From Paenibacillus nuruki (GTDB lineage: Bacteria > Bacillota > Bacilli > Paenibacillales > Paenibacillaceae), in contig NZ_MDER01000086.1 of the NCBI RefSeq assembly GCF_001721045.1, forward strand, positions 186,001-250,000: a stretch of 64,000 nt of DNA. The letters run 5' to 3'. A program made the translations under genes and the position numbers. This document shows positions 51,947 through 60,578 of the stretch, piece after piece. Numbering within the stretch: position 1 is the stretch's first letter; every line of letters begins with the position of its first letter. The notes under the pieces are model-generated. The model saw nothing but the letters and a program-made list of their open reading frames with translations. It had not been told where the DNA came from and did not search any database.

Positions 51947-52927
51947 ATGCGTAGAAAATCAAGAAAAGTCGCTATAGTGGGTGCAGGAATGGTCGGTGCA
52001 GGTTGTGCCTATTCGATGATCAATCAGTCGATTGGTGATGAGATTATGATGATTGGACGTACACATGAACGTGCAGTCGCTCAAGCTCTTGACCTTTCCC
52101 ATTGTATGGAGTTCACATCCCATCGTACCAAAGTGTATGCAGGAACATTACAAGATTGCGGAGATATGGATATTGTGATTATTACAGCGGGTGCTAATCC
52201 TGTACCCGGTCAGAATAATCGAATGAATATTCTCCATGAGACGGCGGCTATTGCTCGTGAAATTACAGAACCGATTGTCGCAAGTGGATTCAACGGTGTA
52301 TTTATTGTTGCGGCTAATCCGGTAGATGTGATTACTCATCTAGTATGGCAAATTTCAGGTTTTCCGCGTGAACGTGTGATCGGAACAGGGACATCGATCG
52401 ATTCTTCCCGTCTCAAAACATTGCTGTCTGATGTCTTTTCAATTGATCCACGCAGTGTACATGGTTATGCGCTTGGAGAACACGGAGAATCTCAATTTGT
52501 AGCATGGTCGCATGTAACGATTGGTGGTAAGCCTTTATTGCATATTCTGGATCAACATACGGCTCGTTTTCCCGATCTGAATCTGGATGATATTGCTCGC
52601 AAAACCAAAGATGCAGGCTGGGAGATTTTCACTCGTAAAGGGAACACTCAGTTCGGTATCGGTAACGCGCTTGCTTATATTGCCCGTTCAATTCTGAATG
52701 ATGAACAACGAATCATTGCAGTTTCTTCTATATTAGAAGGTGAATATGGACAACACGATGTCTGTGCAGGAGTACCTGCAATTATCGGCGGTGAAGGTAT
52801 CAAAGAAATTATCGAACTTCAACTGACCGCAGAAGAGCAGGTCAAGTTCGAATATTCTTGTCAGCAAATTCGTAGTGGTATCGAAGCTGTTCTTCCTGTG
52901 ATCATTCCAAATAGTGATGTTGTCTAA
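51947..52927 (+). CDS. L-lactate dehydrogenase family enzyme (possibly 2-hydroxyacid specific)
   Basis: The 326-residue NAD-dependent enzyme has GAGMVGAGCAYSM, the NPVDVITHL motif, the catalytic histidine in GEHGESQFVAWSHV near residue 180, and GTGTSIDSSRLKT with the substrate arginine. The usual lactate specificity loop (Q-K-P-G) reads NPVPG here, so glutamine 102 appears replaced by proline, and the C-side motif resembles L-2-hydroxyisocaproate dehydrogenases. The true substrate is therefore uncertain. Its 3' end is duplicated at 60.4 kb. AGGAGG precedes the ATG. Confidence 0.85.
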   Translation: MRRKSRKVAIVGAGMVGAGCAYSMINQSIGDEIMMIGRTHERAVAQALDLSHCMEFTSHRTKVYAGTLQDCGDMDIVIITAGANPVPGQNNRMNILHETAAIAREITEPIVASGFNGVFIVAANPVDVITHLVWQISGFPRERVIGTGTSIDSSRLKTLLSDVFSIDPRSVHGYALGEHGESQFVAWSHVTIGGKPLLHILDQHTARFPDLNLDDIARKTKDAGWEIFTRKGNTQFGIGNALAYIARSILNDEQRIIAVSSILEGEYGQHDVCAGVPAIIGGEGIKEIIELQLTAEEQVKFEYSCQQIRSGIEAVLPVIIPNSDVV

Positions 52928-53025
52928 TTTATAATCAATCTATCTGCTCACTCTAAATAGTGAACAACTATCAAATAAAAAAGAGCTATACTTCTGAATC
53001 ATCAGATCGTATAGCTCTTTTGCTT
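52916..53025 (+). repeat. direct repeat, left copy: 3' end and terminator of the dehydrogenase gene
   Basis: Starting at the GATGTTGTC of the last codons and running through the terminator, this 110-bp segment recurs at 60412-60522 with seven mismatches and one indel by eye. A weaker, codon-level similarity extends about 45 bp further upstream in both. Confidence 0.85.
52977..53021 (+). terminator. terminator of the dehydrogenase gene
   Basis: AAAAGAGCTATA pairs with TATAGCTCTTTT around a loop with an internal CTGA/TCAG stem, ending in TTTT. It is inside the left direct repeat. Confidence 0.8.
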
Positions 53026-53068
53026 GTATTAAATATTCATTTATAAAGCTATATTATATTCTTTCTAG

Positions 53069-53833
53069 TTACTCTCCCGAACTCGATGCTGCATCCCACT
53101 CTAGATCTTCCAGAAATCGGTATACATCCTCAAAGACCAGATCATGTTGCTTGTCCATCGTTAGAATATGACCGGATTGGTCATACCATTTCAGCTCCTT
53201 GAGCGGCATAGTCAGATCTTCATAAATAATTCGGGCACTCTCTAGATAAAGCTCTTCATCAAGCTCTCCCTGCATAATCATTGTCGGTGCAGAGATACGC
53301 TTCACTTGACTAGCGGTGGAGGCGATTAGTTTACGCAGTTGATCCAGACTGTGTAGTGGCTCTTCAGCCAGCTGCGTCAGTTCCTGCTCAATCTGTGGCT
53401 CTTCTTTGCCCTCAATAGACTTGAACCAGCGAGCATATTCGAGTACCCGTCTGAGGATATCCTCATTGTCTTTTTCACGTATAGGTGCGCACATAGAGAC
53501 AATAGCTTTGGCGGGAAACAGAGTTCCCAGTCGCAGGGAGAATACACCGCCCAGTGATACACCAACTACAGCGATCTCTTCATACCCTTCCTGCTCCAGA
53601 TATTCATAACCGTCTACAGCACTTTTCCACCATTCCGAAGGTTTCGTATGTAGCAGTTCCTCTGGAGTACTGCCGTGTCCTTTATACAGCGGTCCGTGGC
53701 AGGTATACCCTCTATCATTCAGAAAACGTCCCAGTTTGCGGACATGCAGTGTATTGCCAGTGTATCCATGTAGCAGTAGAGCAGCCCTTGCTCCTCCGCG
53801 ATAGGTAAATGACTGAGGTGGAACCAGTTTCAT
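53069..53833 (-). CDS. alpha/beta hydrolase, carboxylesterase type
   Basis: The 254-residue esterase resembles Est30-type carboxylesterases: LLLHGYTGNTLHVRKLG near the start is the oxyanion region; the nucleophile elbow is GVSLGG near residue 93; Asp is in MQGELDEEL, and His in DQSGHILTMD. It is the first gene on the right of the direct repeat and, with its neighbours, seems to belong to an acquired block. Substrate unknown. Confidence 0.9.
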   Translation of the reverse strand: MKLVPPQSFTYRGGARAALLLHGYTGNTLHVRKLGRFLNDRGYTCHGPLYKGHGSTPEELLHTKPSEWWKSAVDGYEYLEQEGYEEIAVVGVSLGGVFSLRLGTLFPAKAIVSMCAPIREKDNEDILRRVLEYARWFKSIEGKEEPQIEQELTQLAEEPLHSLDQLRKLIASTASQVKRISAPTMIMQGELDEELYLESARIIYEDLTMPLKELKWYDQSGHILTMDKQHDLVFEDVYRFLEDLEWDAASSSGE

Positions 53834-54004
53834 CCGATCATCTCTCCAATTCTATTTTCTCTATATTATAAACAGAATGACTGCTCTAAAAGCAGAACCA
53901 GAAGTAAGAATACCATATTTGCTAGCGGTAACCTAATCCACAGTATACGGATCAGAAGTCCTCGCAGTTGTTGGTTATCCTACTTCTGGAGAGAGATTCC
54001 TATC

Positions 54005-55039
54005 TTATTCTGTTACTATGATACCATCGGAATAAGCCACTATATAGTTCGCTTCTTCAATCCATGTACCTGTTACAAAGTCCCTTCCGCGAACATGTAC
54101 ATAATGCTCGTAAATATCCACCTCGTAACCTTCGCTTCCTTCCAGATATTCATCCTCATCGGTCCACAGATAAGCAACTGAAGAAGCATTGAACATCGTA
54201 GGTAACTGGCCTTGTCCATCATACATAGTATGCGGTGCTCCCAACTGCCAGTGCGTATGTCCCGTAAACAAAATCACCTGCGGATATGTAGATAATATAT
54301 GGCGTAGTGGCTCATCCTGATGTACCCCGTACCAGCCCTGCTGTTCCAGTGAACCCGCCACCGTATTGATCAAAGGCTGATGCAGAAACAGAAAGATCGG
54401 TCGCTCCTGTGAAGACTGTTCTGCCAGCTTACGATCAAGCCAATCCAACTGTTCCTGCGTCAAATGACAGTCTTTAGACAACGGCTTTTCGGTACCGATA
54501 AAAATAAAATGATAACCGCCAATCCAATGGTCATGATAAGAACCATTTGTACCTGTTGCTTCATTAAAATTACCAATCCGCCGCTGCCACAGTTGTTGCG
54601 AAGCTGTGTCATTCTTTTCTGGCAGAGAAGATTCAGCGCCTATTTGCGCCTGGTATTGCTCCCATAATTCCAGCAGTTGCTTACCCTTCAATCCAGTCAA
54701 TTCCTGCGGTGCTTCTTCCCAAATAAAATCGCCTACATCATGATTTCCAATCGTAAAAAAGAAAGGGGGTAGCTGATCACGATACTTTTCCCATATCCGT
54801 TGCATTTCCCGATATTCTGCTTCCAGACCGTGATCCGTCACATCTCCTGTATGCATAACACCGAGACTATCGAGGCCACGCCGAGCAATATCTGCTAATG
54901 CCCTGTCCCAGTGAAGATTATGAATATGTTGCGGATCTTCTGTCACATGCGTATCTGTAATGACCTGAAAGCTAGCCAGACGTTGTCCGAAATTATGGTT
55001 GTCCAACTGTAAAACAGAATTGTTTTCCCAAGACTTCAT
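54005..55039 (-). CDS. metallophosphoesterase, calcineurin fold
   Basis: The 344-residue protein has the metal motifs TDTHVTED near residue 32, HTGDVTDHG, FTIGNHDVGDF, LFLHQPL and FTGHTHWQL, spaced as in class III phosphoesterases. No signal peptide is visible. Proximity to an HAD phosphatase and a UgpBAE-like importer suggests use of organic phosphates, by inference. It is part of the same block and separated from the esterase gene by 171 bp. Confidence 0.9.
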   Translation of the reverse strand: MKSWENNSVLQLDNHNFGQRLASFQVITDTHVTEDPQHIHNLHWDRALADIARRGLDSLGVMHTGDVTDHGLEAEYREMQRIWEKYRDQLPPFFFTIGNHDVGDFIWEEAPQELTGLKGKQLLELWEQYQAQIGAESSLPEKNDTASQQLWQRRIGNFNEATGTNGSYHDHWIGGYHFIFIGTEKPLSKDCHLTQEQLDWLDRKLAEQSSQERPIFLFLHQPLINTVAGSLEQQGWYGVHQDEPLRHILSTYPQVILFTGHTHWQLGAPHTMYDGQGQLPTMFNASSVAYLWTDEDEYLEGSEGYEVDIYEHYVHVRGRDFVTGTWIEEANYIVAYSDGIIVTE

Positions 55040-55174
55040 TGTGCATCACTCCATTTCAATCCGATAATTCCAAAAATAAACTGAATTCATATGACATTTT
55101 CATCATAATCGTACCGATTAACTCCAGCACAATCGCCAGCAGAAGTAGAATCCAGCCTTTATTCCCTATCATTC

Positions 55175-56014
55175 TTACACTTCGTCATGCTCAAGTAACT
55201 GGGTAAAAGAGAAAATAACGGCGTCCGCAGACTGCCTGTCCACACCTGTACCTATACCGATCGCAAGTGCGGAGTCTGCCGCTCTGGCCATCTGCATATC
55301 TCCATTCGTATCGCCAATCACTGCCGTCTGATCCGGGGCAATACCGAGTTGCTCGCAGGCAAGCAGCACCATATCCCCAAATGGCTTGCCCTGTAACACC
55401 TGATCATTGCCCATAATCACTTCAAAATAATCCACCATTCCCATCCATTCTAGATGCTTGCGGGCACTGTCTGTATCATCTGCGGTTACGACGCCAAGCC
55501 GTATTCCCTTTTCCCTACAATGATCTAGAAATTCCCTTACTCCTGGTAGCGGATATGCGGGTCTAGCATGCTCCATAATCAGATTGGCTTCCTGGATACA
55601 ATCATGTACAATCGCTTTGGATACCGCCCATGATAATCCGGCACGATAGCCATGCCAGATCAGTACAGCATATACTTCCTCCATCGTACCCATCGCTAGC
55701 GGTCCACGGGCATCATAATCGACCATGCGTCCCTGCTCGTCATGTATCGTTCCCCAAATATGAGGAATATCTTCCTGACTGATCGAACAATCACGCTCTG
55801 CCAGTCGAAAATGCACCAACCGCATCACTTCGTTAGTCCAGAATCCCCACATACGATTAAAGTCGAGTAGTGTACCGTCCTTATCCAGTAACACTGCCTT
55901 TATGGATTCGAAATTCCAGAGTCGATTATGGATTGAATCGAGTAGATCCGGTTGCTCTTTTATAGATTCTGCGGTTTCTTTGGATTTTCTAGTTTCTCTG
56001 CTTACTTCTGCCAT
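55175..56014 (-). CDS. HAD superfamily phosphatase
   Basis: ATG 56014 is chosen because AAAGGG is about 11 nt upstream; a longer frame adds 20 residues. The product has the DxDGT motif in VLLDKDGTLLDFNRMW near residue 45, the threonine motif VVTADDTDSARKHL, and the Lys/Asp motifs VLQGKPFGDMV and VIGDTNGDMQMA. It resembles phosphoglycolate phosphatase-type enzymes. It is in the same operon-like cluster as the importer genes. Confidence 0.85.
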   Translation of the reverse strand: MAEVSRETRKSKETAESIKEQPDLLDSIHNRLWNFESIKAVLLDKDGTLLDFNRMWGFWTNEVMRLVHFRLAERDCSISQEDIPHIWGTIHDEQGRMVDYDARGPLAMGTMEEVYAVLIWHGYRAGLSWAVSKAIVHDCIQEANLIMEHARPAYPLPGVREFLDHCREKGIRLGVVTADDTDSARKHLEWMGMVDYFEVIMGNDQVLQGKPFGDMVLLACEQLGIAPDQTAVIGDTNGDMQMARAADSALAIGIGTGVDRQSADAVIFSFTQLLEHDEV

Positions 56015-56169
56015 GTGTACATGTCCCTTTCCTGCGTGTAACTGAAGACAGTGCACAGCATTACGCAGCTGCACACTGTCTTTGTTTATTTACTGTTGTC
56101 ATTGCTAACATTACTGTGCTCTTATCATCAGTCTGCCCATTGGCTCAGCGCTTTAGTTTAACAATGCAA

Positions 56170-57651
56170 TTAACGACTATTCGCACGGTCTAGCTCCTGT
56201 TGGGCTTTGACTTTGGCTTCTTGCAGTGCCTGTGTAGCGGGTACATTATTGATCTGTATCTGATCAGCAGCCACTTTGAGTGCATCATTGATCTTGCCAC
56301 CTGTCGGGTCCTGAAATGGTGCCGATGCATGGGAAGCCTGCTTCAGTGGGACTTCGATCTGTGGATTTTTTTGACTGAATGCTTTGAATTGCGGATCTTG
56401 CAGTGCCGATTGACGTACCGCAATATATCCGGTATTGATTGACCATTGTGCTGTATTGGATGCTTTGGAGAAGTAAGTCAGCCATTTGAATGCTGCTTGC
56501 TGTTGCTCTGGACTTGCTTTAGCGGGAATACCTGCCATAATCGCATTCGCGACTGGCTTGCCTTCACCTTTTCCTTCCCAGCCCGGCTGTTCCATCGCGC
56601 CGACAATTTTGAAGTCTAGATCGCCCTGATCTCCACTTGAGCCAGTATAACCTGCTGCTTTATTTTTCATCACATCATCGATCGTTTTGTACCAGTATTC
56701 CCATCCCTGTCCGCCAGAGTGGATCGTCATGATCTGGTCTTCATGAATCCATTTGCGGAACATATCCCATGTCTCGATCCATTCCGGTGAATCGATCATA
56801 ACTGTCTTGCCATCATCGCTGATTATTTGGCCGCCTTTACTCAGCACAGCATCGATCATATTTTCACTACCCCACATCGGTTCCCAGCCATAGAAGGTCG
56901 TTTTTCCATTTTCTTTTTTGGTCATTTGGGCAGCAGCTGATGCAAGAGATTCCCAGGTAGTCAGACTGGCTGGATCAATTCCGTTAGCTTTGAGCGTATC
57001 TTTACGGTAATACATGATCTGGGTCGTGCCGTACATAGGCAGGAAATACTGCTTGCCATCCACCTGTCCCTGTGTCAGAAATGTCTGTACAAAATCGTCT
57101 TTCTTAAAATTAGGATCATCTGCAATAAATTGATCCATCGGTGCATAATAACCTCTTTTCGCCCACTCTACATTAGAGCTGAGCACAGCGGCAGGCACCT
57201 GACCGGAAGCGATAGCTGCTTGCAACTTTTGTTCGGTCTCATCATAGTCTGCCTGTACGATTCCTTTGACGACAACATCCTTTTGTGAAGCATTGAATGC
57301 ATCGATTGTTTTTTTCATATTATCACCTAACTTACCACCAAGTCCGTACCAGAATTCGATCTCTACCGGACCATTGGATGAAGCGGTAGAACCTGCTGCA
57401 CTGGTTTCACTGTTGCTTGGCGATCCGCAAGCTGTAGTTAGCAGGAAGCTAGAGATGACCATTAATGGCAAAGCTGATTTCCATTTTAGCAAGGAGCGGC
57501 GCTTGGCAGTACGGCGATGCTCTGTCAGCGATCCCGGATGCATACTAGAGTCAGACTTGTGATCGTTGCTCTCTGCGTGAGAATTGATATTTATCATATT
57601 GTTAATACGTTGTTTGACGATCTCTTTTCCGAATAAACGAAATAATTTCAT
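56170..57651 (-). CDS. ABC transporter sugar-binding lipoprotein, UgpB-like
   Basis: The 493-residue protein has an unusually long basic N-terminus (about 58 residues) before a hydrophobic segment and a lipobox-like LTTACGSPS, so it should be a lipoprotein. The mature part opens with EIEFWYGLGGKLGDNMKKTIDAFNASQKDV, typical of UgpB/MalE-type solute-binding proteins. The GG of the terminal region and PTGGKINDALKVAADQI fit. It is upstream of two permease genes on the same strand. The ATPase is not in the window. sn-glycerol-3-phosphate or a glycerophosphodiester is likely but unproven. Confidence 0.85.
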   Translation of the reverse strand: MKLFRLFGKEIVKQRINNMININSHAESNDHKSDSSMHPGSLTEHRRTAKRRSLLKWKSALPLMVISSFLLTTACGSPSNSETSAAGSTASSNGPVEIEFWYGLGGKLGDNMKKTIDAFNASQKDVVVKGIVQADYDETEQKLQAAIASGQVPAAVLSSNVEWAKRGYYAPMDQFIADDPNFKKDDFVQTFLTQGQVDGKQYFLPMYGTTQIMYYRKDTLKANGIDPASLTTWESLASAAAQMTKKENGKTTFYGWEPMWGSENMIDAVLSKGGQIISDDGKTVMIDSPEWIETWDMFRKWIHEDQIMTIHSGGQGWEYWYKTIDDVMKNKAAGYTGSSGDQGDLDFKIVGAMEQPGWEGKGEGKPVANAIMAGIPAKASPEQQQAAFKWLTYFSKASNTAQWSINTGYIAVRQSALQDPQFKAFSQKNPQIEVPLKQASHASAPFQDPTGGKINDALKVAADQIQINNVPATQALQEAKVKAQQELDRANSR

Positions 57652-57734
57652 AGTCGTAATCCCTTCTCATATGTAAAATGGTTGCCTGTTACATGCAACT
57701 GTAATAGCCAATCTGTATGTTTCTCAGATTGCTT

Positions 57735-58691
57735 TTAGCTCTTGTTTACCCCTGCCGACATATTTACACTTTGCATAATCGTTTTCTGGGTAAATAAAAA
57801 TAGAATCAACAGTGGAGCAATAGTGAACGCACTAGCAGCCATAATTTGCGGCCATTTCAGACCATAGGCTCCTCCTTCCACAAAGAAACTTCGCAGCCCT
57901 GCCGATACTAGCTGAAGATCAGGACTCTTGGTAATAAGCATCGGCCAGAAATAATTGTTGTACTGCTCAATAAAAGTAATCAGCACCATTACTGCAAACG
58001 TAGAATGCGCCAGCGGTGTGATGATAGTCCACAGAATCCGGAAATGAGAAGCACCATCAAGCTGCCCTGCCTCCACCAGTTCGTGGGAAATCTGCATAAA
58101 GGCTTGTCGGATCAAGAAAATCGAGAATACACTGACACAGTTGGACAAAATCAATCCGGTATAACTGTCCAGTAGCTGTAACTTGCTCAATATTAGATAG
58201 CTAGGCAAGTATACGGCTGTACTCGGAATCATATAACCGAGCAGTACGATACCAGTGAACAGCCCTTTAAGCCGAAAGCGCATATGTGTCAGCGCATAAG
58301 CCATCATGCTGGAATTGATGATCTGTAGCAGAGATATCGCTGCGCCTACACCGATGCTGTTGAGAATATAGCGAGCAAACGGAGCCGAATGCCATGCATC
58401 TATATAGTTGCTCCACAGAAACGTCTCTGGCCAAAATGTTGGCGGAAAGCGGAAAATTTCATCATTAGTCTTAAATCCGCTCATCACCATCCAATAAAAT
58501 GGGAAAACCATCAGCAGACTAATTATAGTCAGTAGCACATAGCGCACTAGCTGACCTGTACTCCAGCGATAACGAGTCACATTTGCAGGGGCATTGCTTT
58601 TACCTCCTGTTTGCTGACTACGTGACCCGGATTCATGCCGACTTGCAGTAATCGGCGGATAAGATGTCTCCTTTTTTTCTACTCGTGTCAT
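57735..58691 (-). CDS. ABC transporter permease, UgpE-like
   Basis: The start is taken as ATG 58691, two bases after the stop of the upstream permease gene; a longer frame overlaps that gene by 61 bp and is unlikely. The 318-residue product has about six membrane segments, a charged N-terminus of about 40 residues, and the EAA-type loop ELVEAGQLDGASHFRILWTIITPLAH near residue 195 that contacts the ATPase. It pairs with the other permease. Confidence 0.88.
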   Translation of the reverse strand: MTRVEKKETSYPPITASRHESGSRSQQTGGKSNAPANVTRYRWSTGQLVRYVLLTIISLLMVFPFYWMVMSGFKTNDEIFRFPPTFWPETFLWSNYIDAWHSAPFARYILNSIGVGAAISLLQIINSSMMAYALTHMRFRLKGLFTGIVLLGYMIPSTAVYLPSYLILSKLQLLDSYTGLILSNCVSVFSIFLIRQAFMQISHELVEAGQLDGASHFRILWTIITPLAHSTFAVMVLITFIEQYNNYFWPMLITKSPDLQLVSAGLRSFFVEGGAYGLKWPQIMAASAFTIAPLLILFLFTQKTIMQSVNMSAGVNKS

Positions 58692-58693
58692 AT

Positions 58694-59617
58694 TCACTGG
58701 TAATGCACCATCTTTCGGCCGATCAGGAAAGAACATCCCGACAATAGCACACAAATTAGGATAATTACTACAGCCACAGAAGAAGCCTCCCCTACATTAA
58801 ATGCCTCAAAGGCAGATTGATAATACAGATATAGTAGTGTACGCGTCGAACCTGCGGGTCCACCCTGTGTCATCACATTAATCTGATCATAAGCTTGCAG
58901 AGATTGAATCGTTAGGATTACTGCCAGAAAAAAGGTCGTTGGCGAGATCAGTGGCAGGGTAATATGCCTGAAACTTCTCCATGCGCCAGCTCCATCTATT
59001 GAAGCAGCTTCCAGCAGATCCGATGGAAGATTACGCAAAGCCACCAGATAGAAGATCATCGCCCAGCCGACCGATTTCCACAGCGTAACGATCAGGATAG
59101 CTATAAGTGCCCAATTTGAATCTTGTAGCCAGCCGATTCCTGCTATGCCAAACCAGCTCAGTACATGGTTCGCATAACCTACATCTGGCTGAAAAATCCA
59201 TGACCAGACAATAGATACAGCAACGGTCGGCGTTACCCATGGAGAGAAAATAAAAGCACGGTATATGCCTGACGTGCGAAGTTTGCTGTTCATCAGCAGA
59301 GCCAGTAGCAAGCCGCCTACCAGAATCGGAATCACACTGCCTAGTCCAAATAATGCTGTTACTTTTAGCGCCTGATAAAATTCGGGATTGCCAAGCAGGT
59401 ACCGATAATTATCCAGTCCGACAAACAGCTTATCTGGACTCATAAAATCCCAGTCCGTAAAGCTCAGATAAAATATGTATCCAAGAGGGCCGAGCCAGAA
59501 TACCAGTAGCGGAATCACAGCTGGCATAGTAAACAGCAATGCCTCGGTCTCTCGGAATATTCTCGTTTTCAATGCATCCACTCCTGTGTTCAATTTTTCT
59601 TTAATACTTGTCTTCAT
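58694..59617 (-). CDS. ABC transporter permease, UgpA-like
   Basis: The 307-residue protein has six membrane segments and the EAA loop LLEAASIDGAGAWRSFRHITLPLISPTTFF near residue 205. The N-terminal segment opens ALLFTMPAVIPLLVFWLGPL. It is the upstream permease of the operon. Its promoter region carries a 20-bp palindrome that may be an operator. No ATP-binding subunit is encoded nearby; a shared MsmX-like ATPase elsewhere is expected. Confidence 0.88.
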   Translation of the reverse strand: MKTSIKEKLNTGVDALKTRIFRETEALLFTMPAVIPLLVFWLGPLGYIFYLSFTDWDFMSPDKLFVGLDNYRYLLGNPEFYQALKVTALFGLGSVIPILVGGLLLALLMNSKLRTSGIYRAFIFSPWVTPTVAVSIVWSWIFQPDVGYANHVLSWFGIAGIGWLQDSNWALIAILIVTLWKSVGWAMIFYLVALRNLPSDLLEAASIDGAGAWRSFRHITLPLISPTTFFLAVILTIQSLQAYDQINVMTQGGPAGSTRTLLYLYYQSAFEAFNVGEASSVAVVIILICVLLSGCSFLIGRKMVHYQ

Positions 59618-59645
59618 TTAGTCTTTTTCGTGTTATTATATATTC

Positions 59646-59665
59646 TGTACAAGAAATATTGTACA
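59646..59665. promoter_or_regulatory. palindrome, probable operator for the GbsR-like regulator
   Basis: TGTACAA-GAAATA-TTGTACA is a perfect 7-bp inverted repeat with a 6-nt spacer, between the divergent permease and regulator genes. A TATAAT-like box for the permease operon lies beside it. It fits binding by a dimeric winged-helix protein. Confidence 0.6.
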
Positions 59666-59765
59666 ATCAAATTCATATTGATGAGTTATCACAGTGTAAA
59701 AACATTGACGATTCATGTAAAATTTATTGCTTTGACCGGAAATAAATTACATATTATGAGGTGAC

Positions 59766-60338
59766 ATGATGGAAAAGGAAATAAATGAGATATCCAGCGA
59801 CCCCTCCCGTTCCAGACAGCAAGAGCTTCGCGCAGACATGATTGAGGCGATTGCCCAGACGATGGATCTGTATGGAGTGAATCATTCCTTCGGTCAGCTA
59901 TATGGCGTTATGTACTTCGAAGATCGTCCAATGACCCTCGAAGAGATGAAAAACGATATGAATATGAGTAAAAGTAATATGAGCTATGCAGTCCGTTCTC
60001 TAATGGAGTCACGTATGATTCACAAGCTAGATGAAAAGCGTGACCGCAAAGATCAATATCAAGCAGACACAGATTATTTTCGTACATTTCAGAACTTTTT
60101 TGGTAGTCGGTTGCAACGGGAGATCGATGTAATGACCGCTTCTATGGAGGAAGTTATTCCCGAGCTGTCGGAAATCATCCTTTCCCAGCATACAACAGCC
60201 GAAGAAAGGGAAAGCTGTCTTCGTGATCTTTATAAGTTGCAACATGCTCAGCAATATTATAAATGGCTACAACATTTTGTAAGCGAATTACAGGCAGGAT
60301 CTTATTTCCCTTCTTCCACTGCGCCACAAAATGAGTAA
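59766..60338 (+). CDS. GbsR/MarR-type transcriptional regulator
   Basis: The 190-residue protein has a winged-helix core with QTMDLYGVNHSFGQLYGVMYFEDRPMTLEEM and MSKSNMSYAVRSLMESRMI, matching GbsR/OpcR-like regulators, then a helical dimerisation tail. Its GAGGTG-ATG start is next to the divergent UgpA-like gene and it likely represses that importer. Relatives respond to choline; a related quaternary amine or organophosphate is conceivable. Confidence 0.8.
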   Translation: MMEKEINEISSDPSRSRQQELRADMIEAIAQTMDLYGVNHSFGQLYGVMYFEDRPMTLEEMKNDMNMSKSNMSYAVRSLMESRMIHKLDEKRDRKDQYQADTDYFRTFQNFFGSRLQREIDVMTASMEEVIPELSEIILSQHTTAEERESCLRDLYKLQHAQQYYKWLQHFVSELQAGSYFPSSTAPQNE

Positions 60339-60339
60339 T

Positions 60340-60411
60340 CCAGCAGATCGATAATAGAATAGTGTTGAAGCTGTTCTACCCGTAGTCATTGCTAAAAACG
60401 ATACTTTCTAA
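60340..60411 (+). pseudogene. fragment of a dehydrogenase C-terminus
   Basis: Two bases after the GbsR-like stop, decayed sequence encodes SVEAVLPVVIAKNDTF followed by a stop, closely like IEAVLPVIIPNSDVV at the end of the dehydrogenase at 51.9-52.9 kb. Upstream the frame is broken. It is the remains of a second copy, directly followed by the repeated terminator segment. Confidence 0.6.
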
Positions 60412-60522
60412 GATGTTGTCTAATTCATAACCACTCTATCTGCTCACTGTAAATAGTGATCAACTCTCAAATAAAAAAAGAGCTATACTTCTGAATAATC
60501 AGATCGTATAGCTCTTTTGCTT
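60412..60522 (+). repeat. direct repeat, right copy
   Basis: It matches 52916-53025 with seven mismatches and one indel by eye, and contains the same terminator (60473-60518). It lies between the pseudogene fragment and the universal stress protein gene on the opposite strand, and brackets the 7.4 kb block. Confidence 0.85.
60473..60518 (+). terminator. second copy of the dehydrogenase terminator
   Basis: AAAAGAGCTATA and its complement surround the CTGA/TCAG-containing loop as in 52977-53021. It can now close the GbsR-like gene. Confidence 0.75.
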
Positions 60523-60578
60523 TAGATTGAGGTCTATCGACGTTATACATCGATAGTCATCTATTTGTATTCTGTGCG

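Noticed and set aside
58692-58754. N-terminal extension of the UgpE-like permease overlapping the upstream gene by 61 bp
   Set aside because: An ATG two bases after the upstream stop gives a normal coupled start; the extension has no ribosome site.
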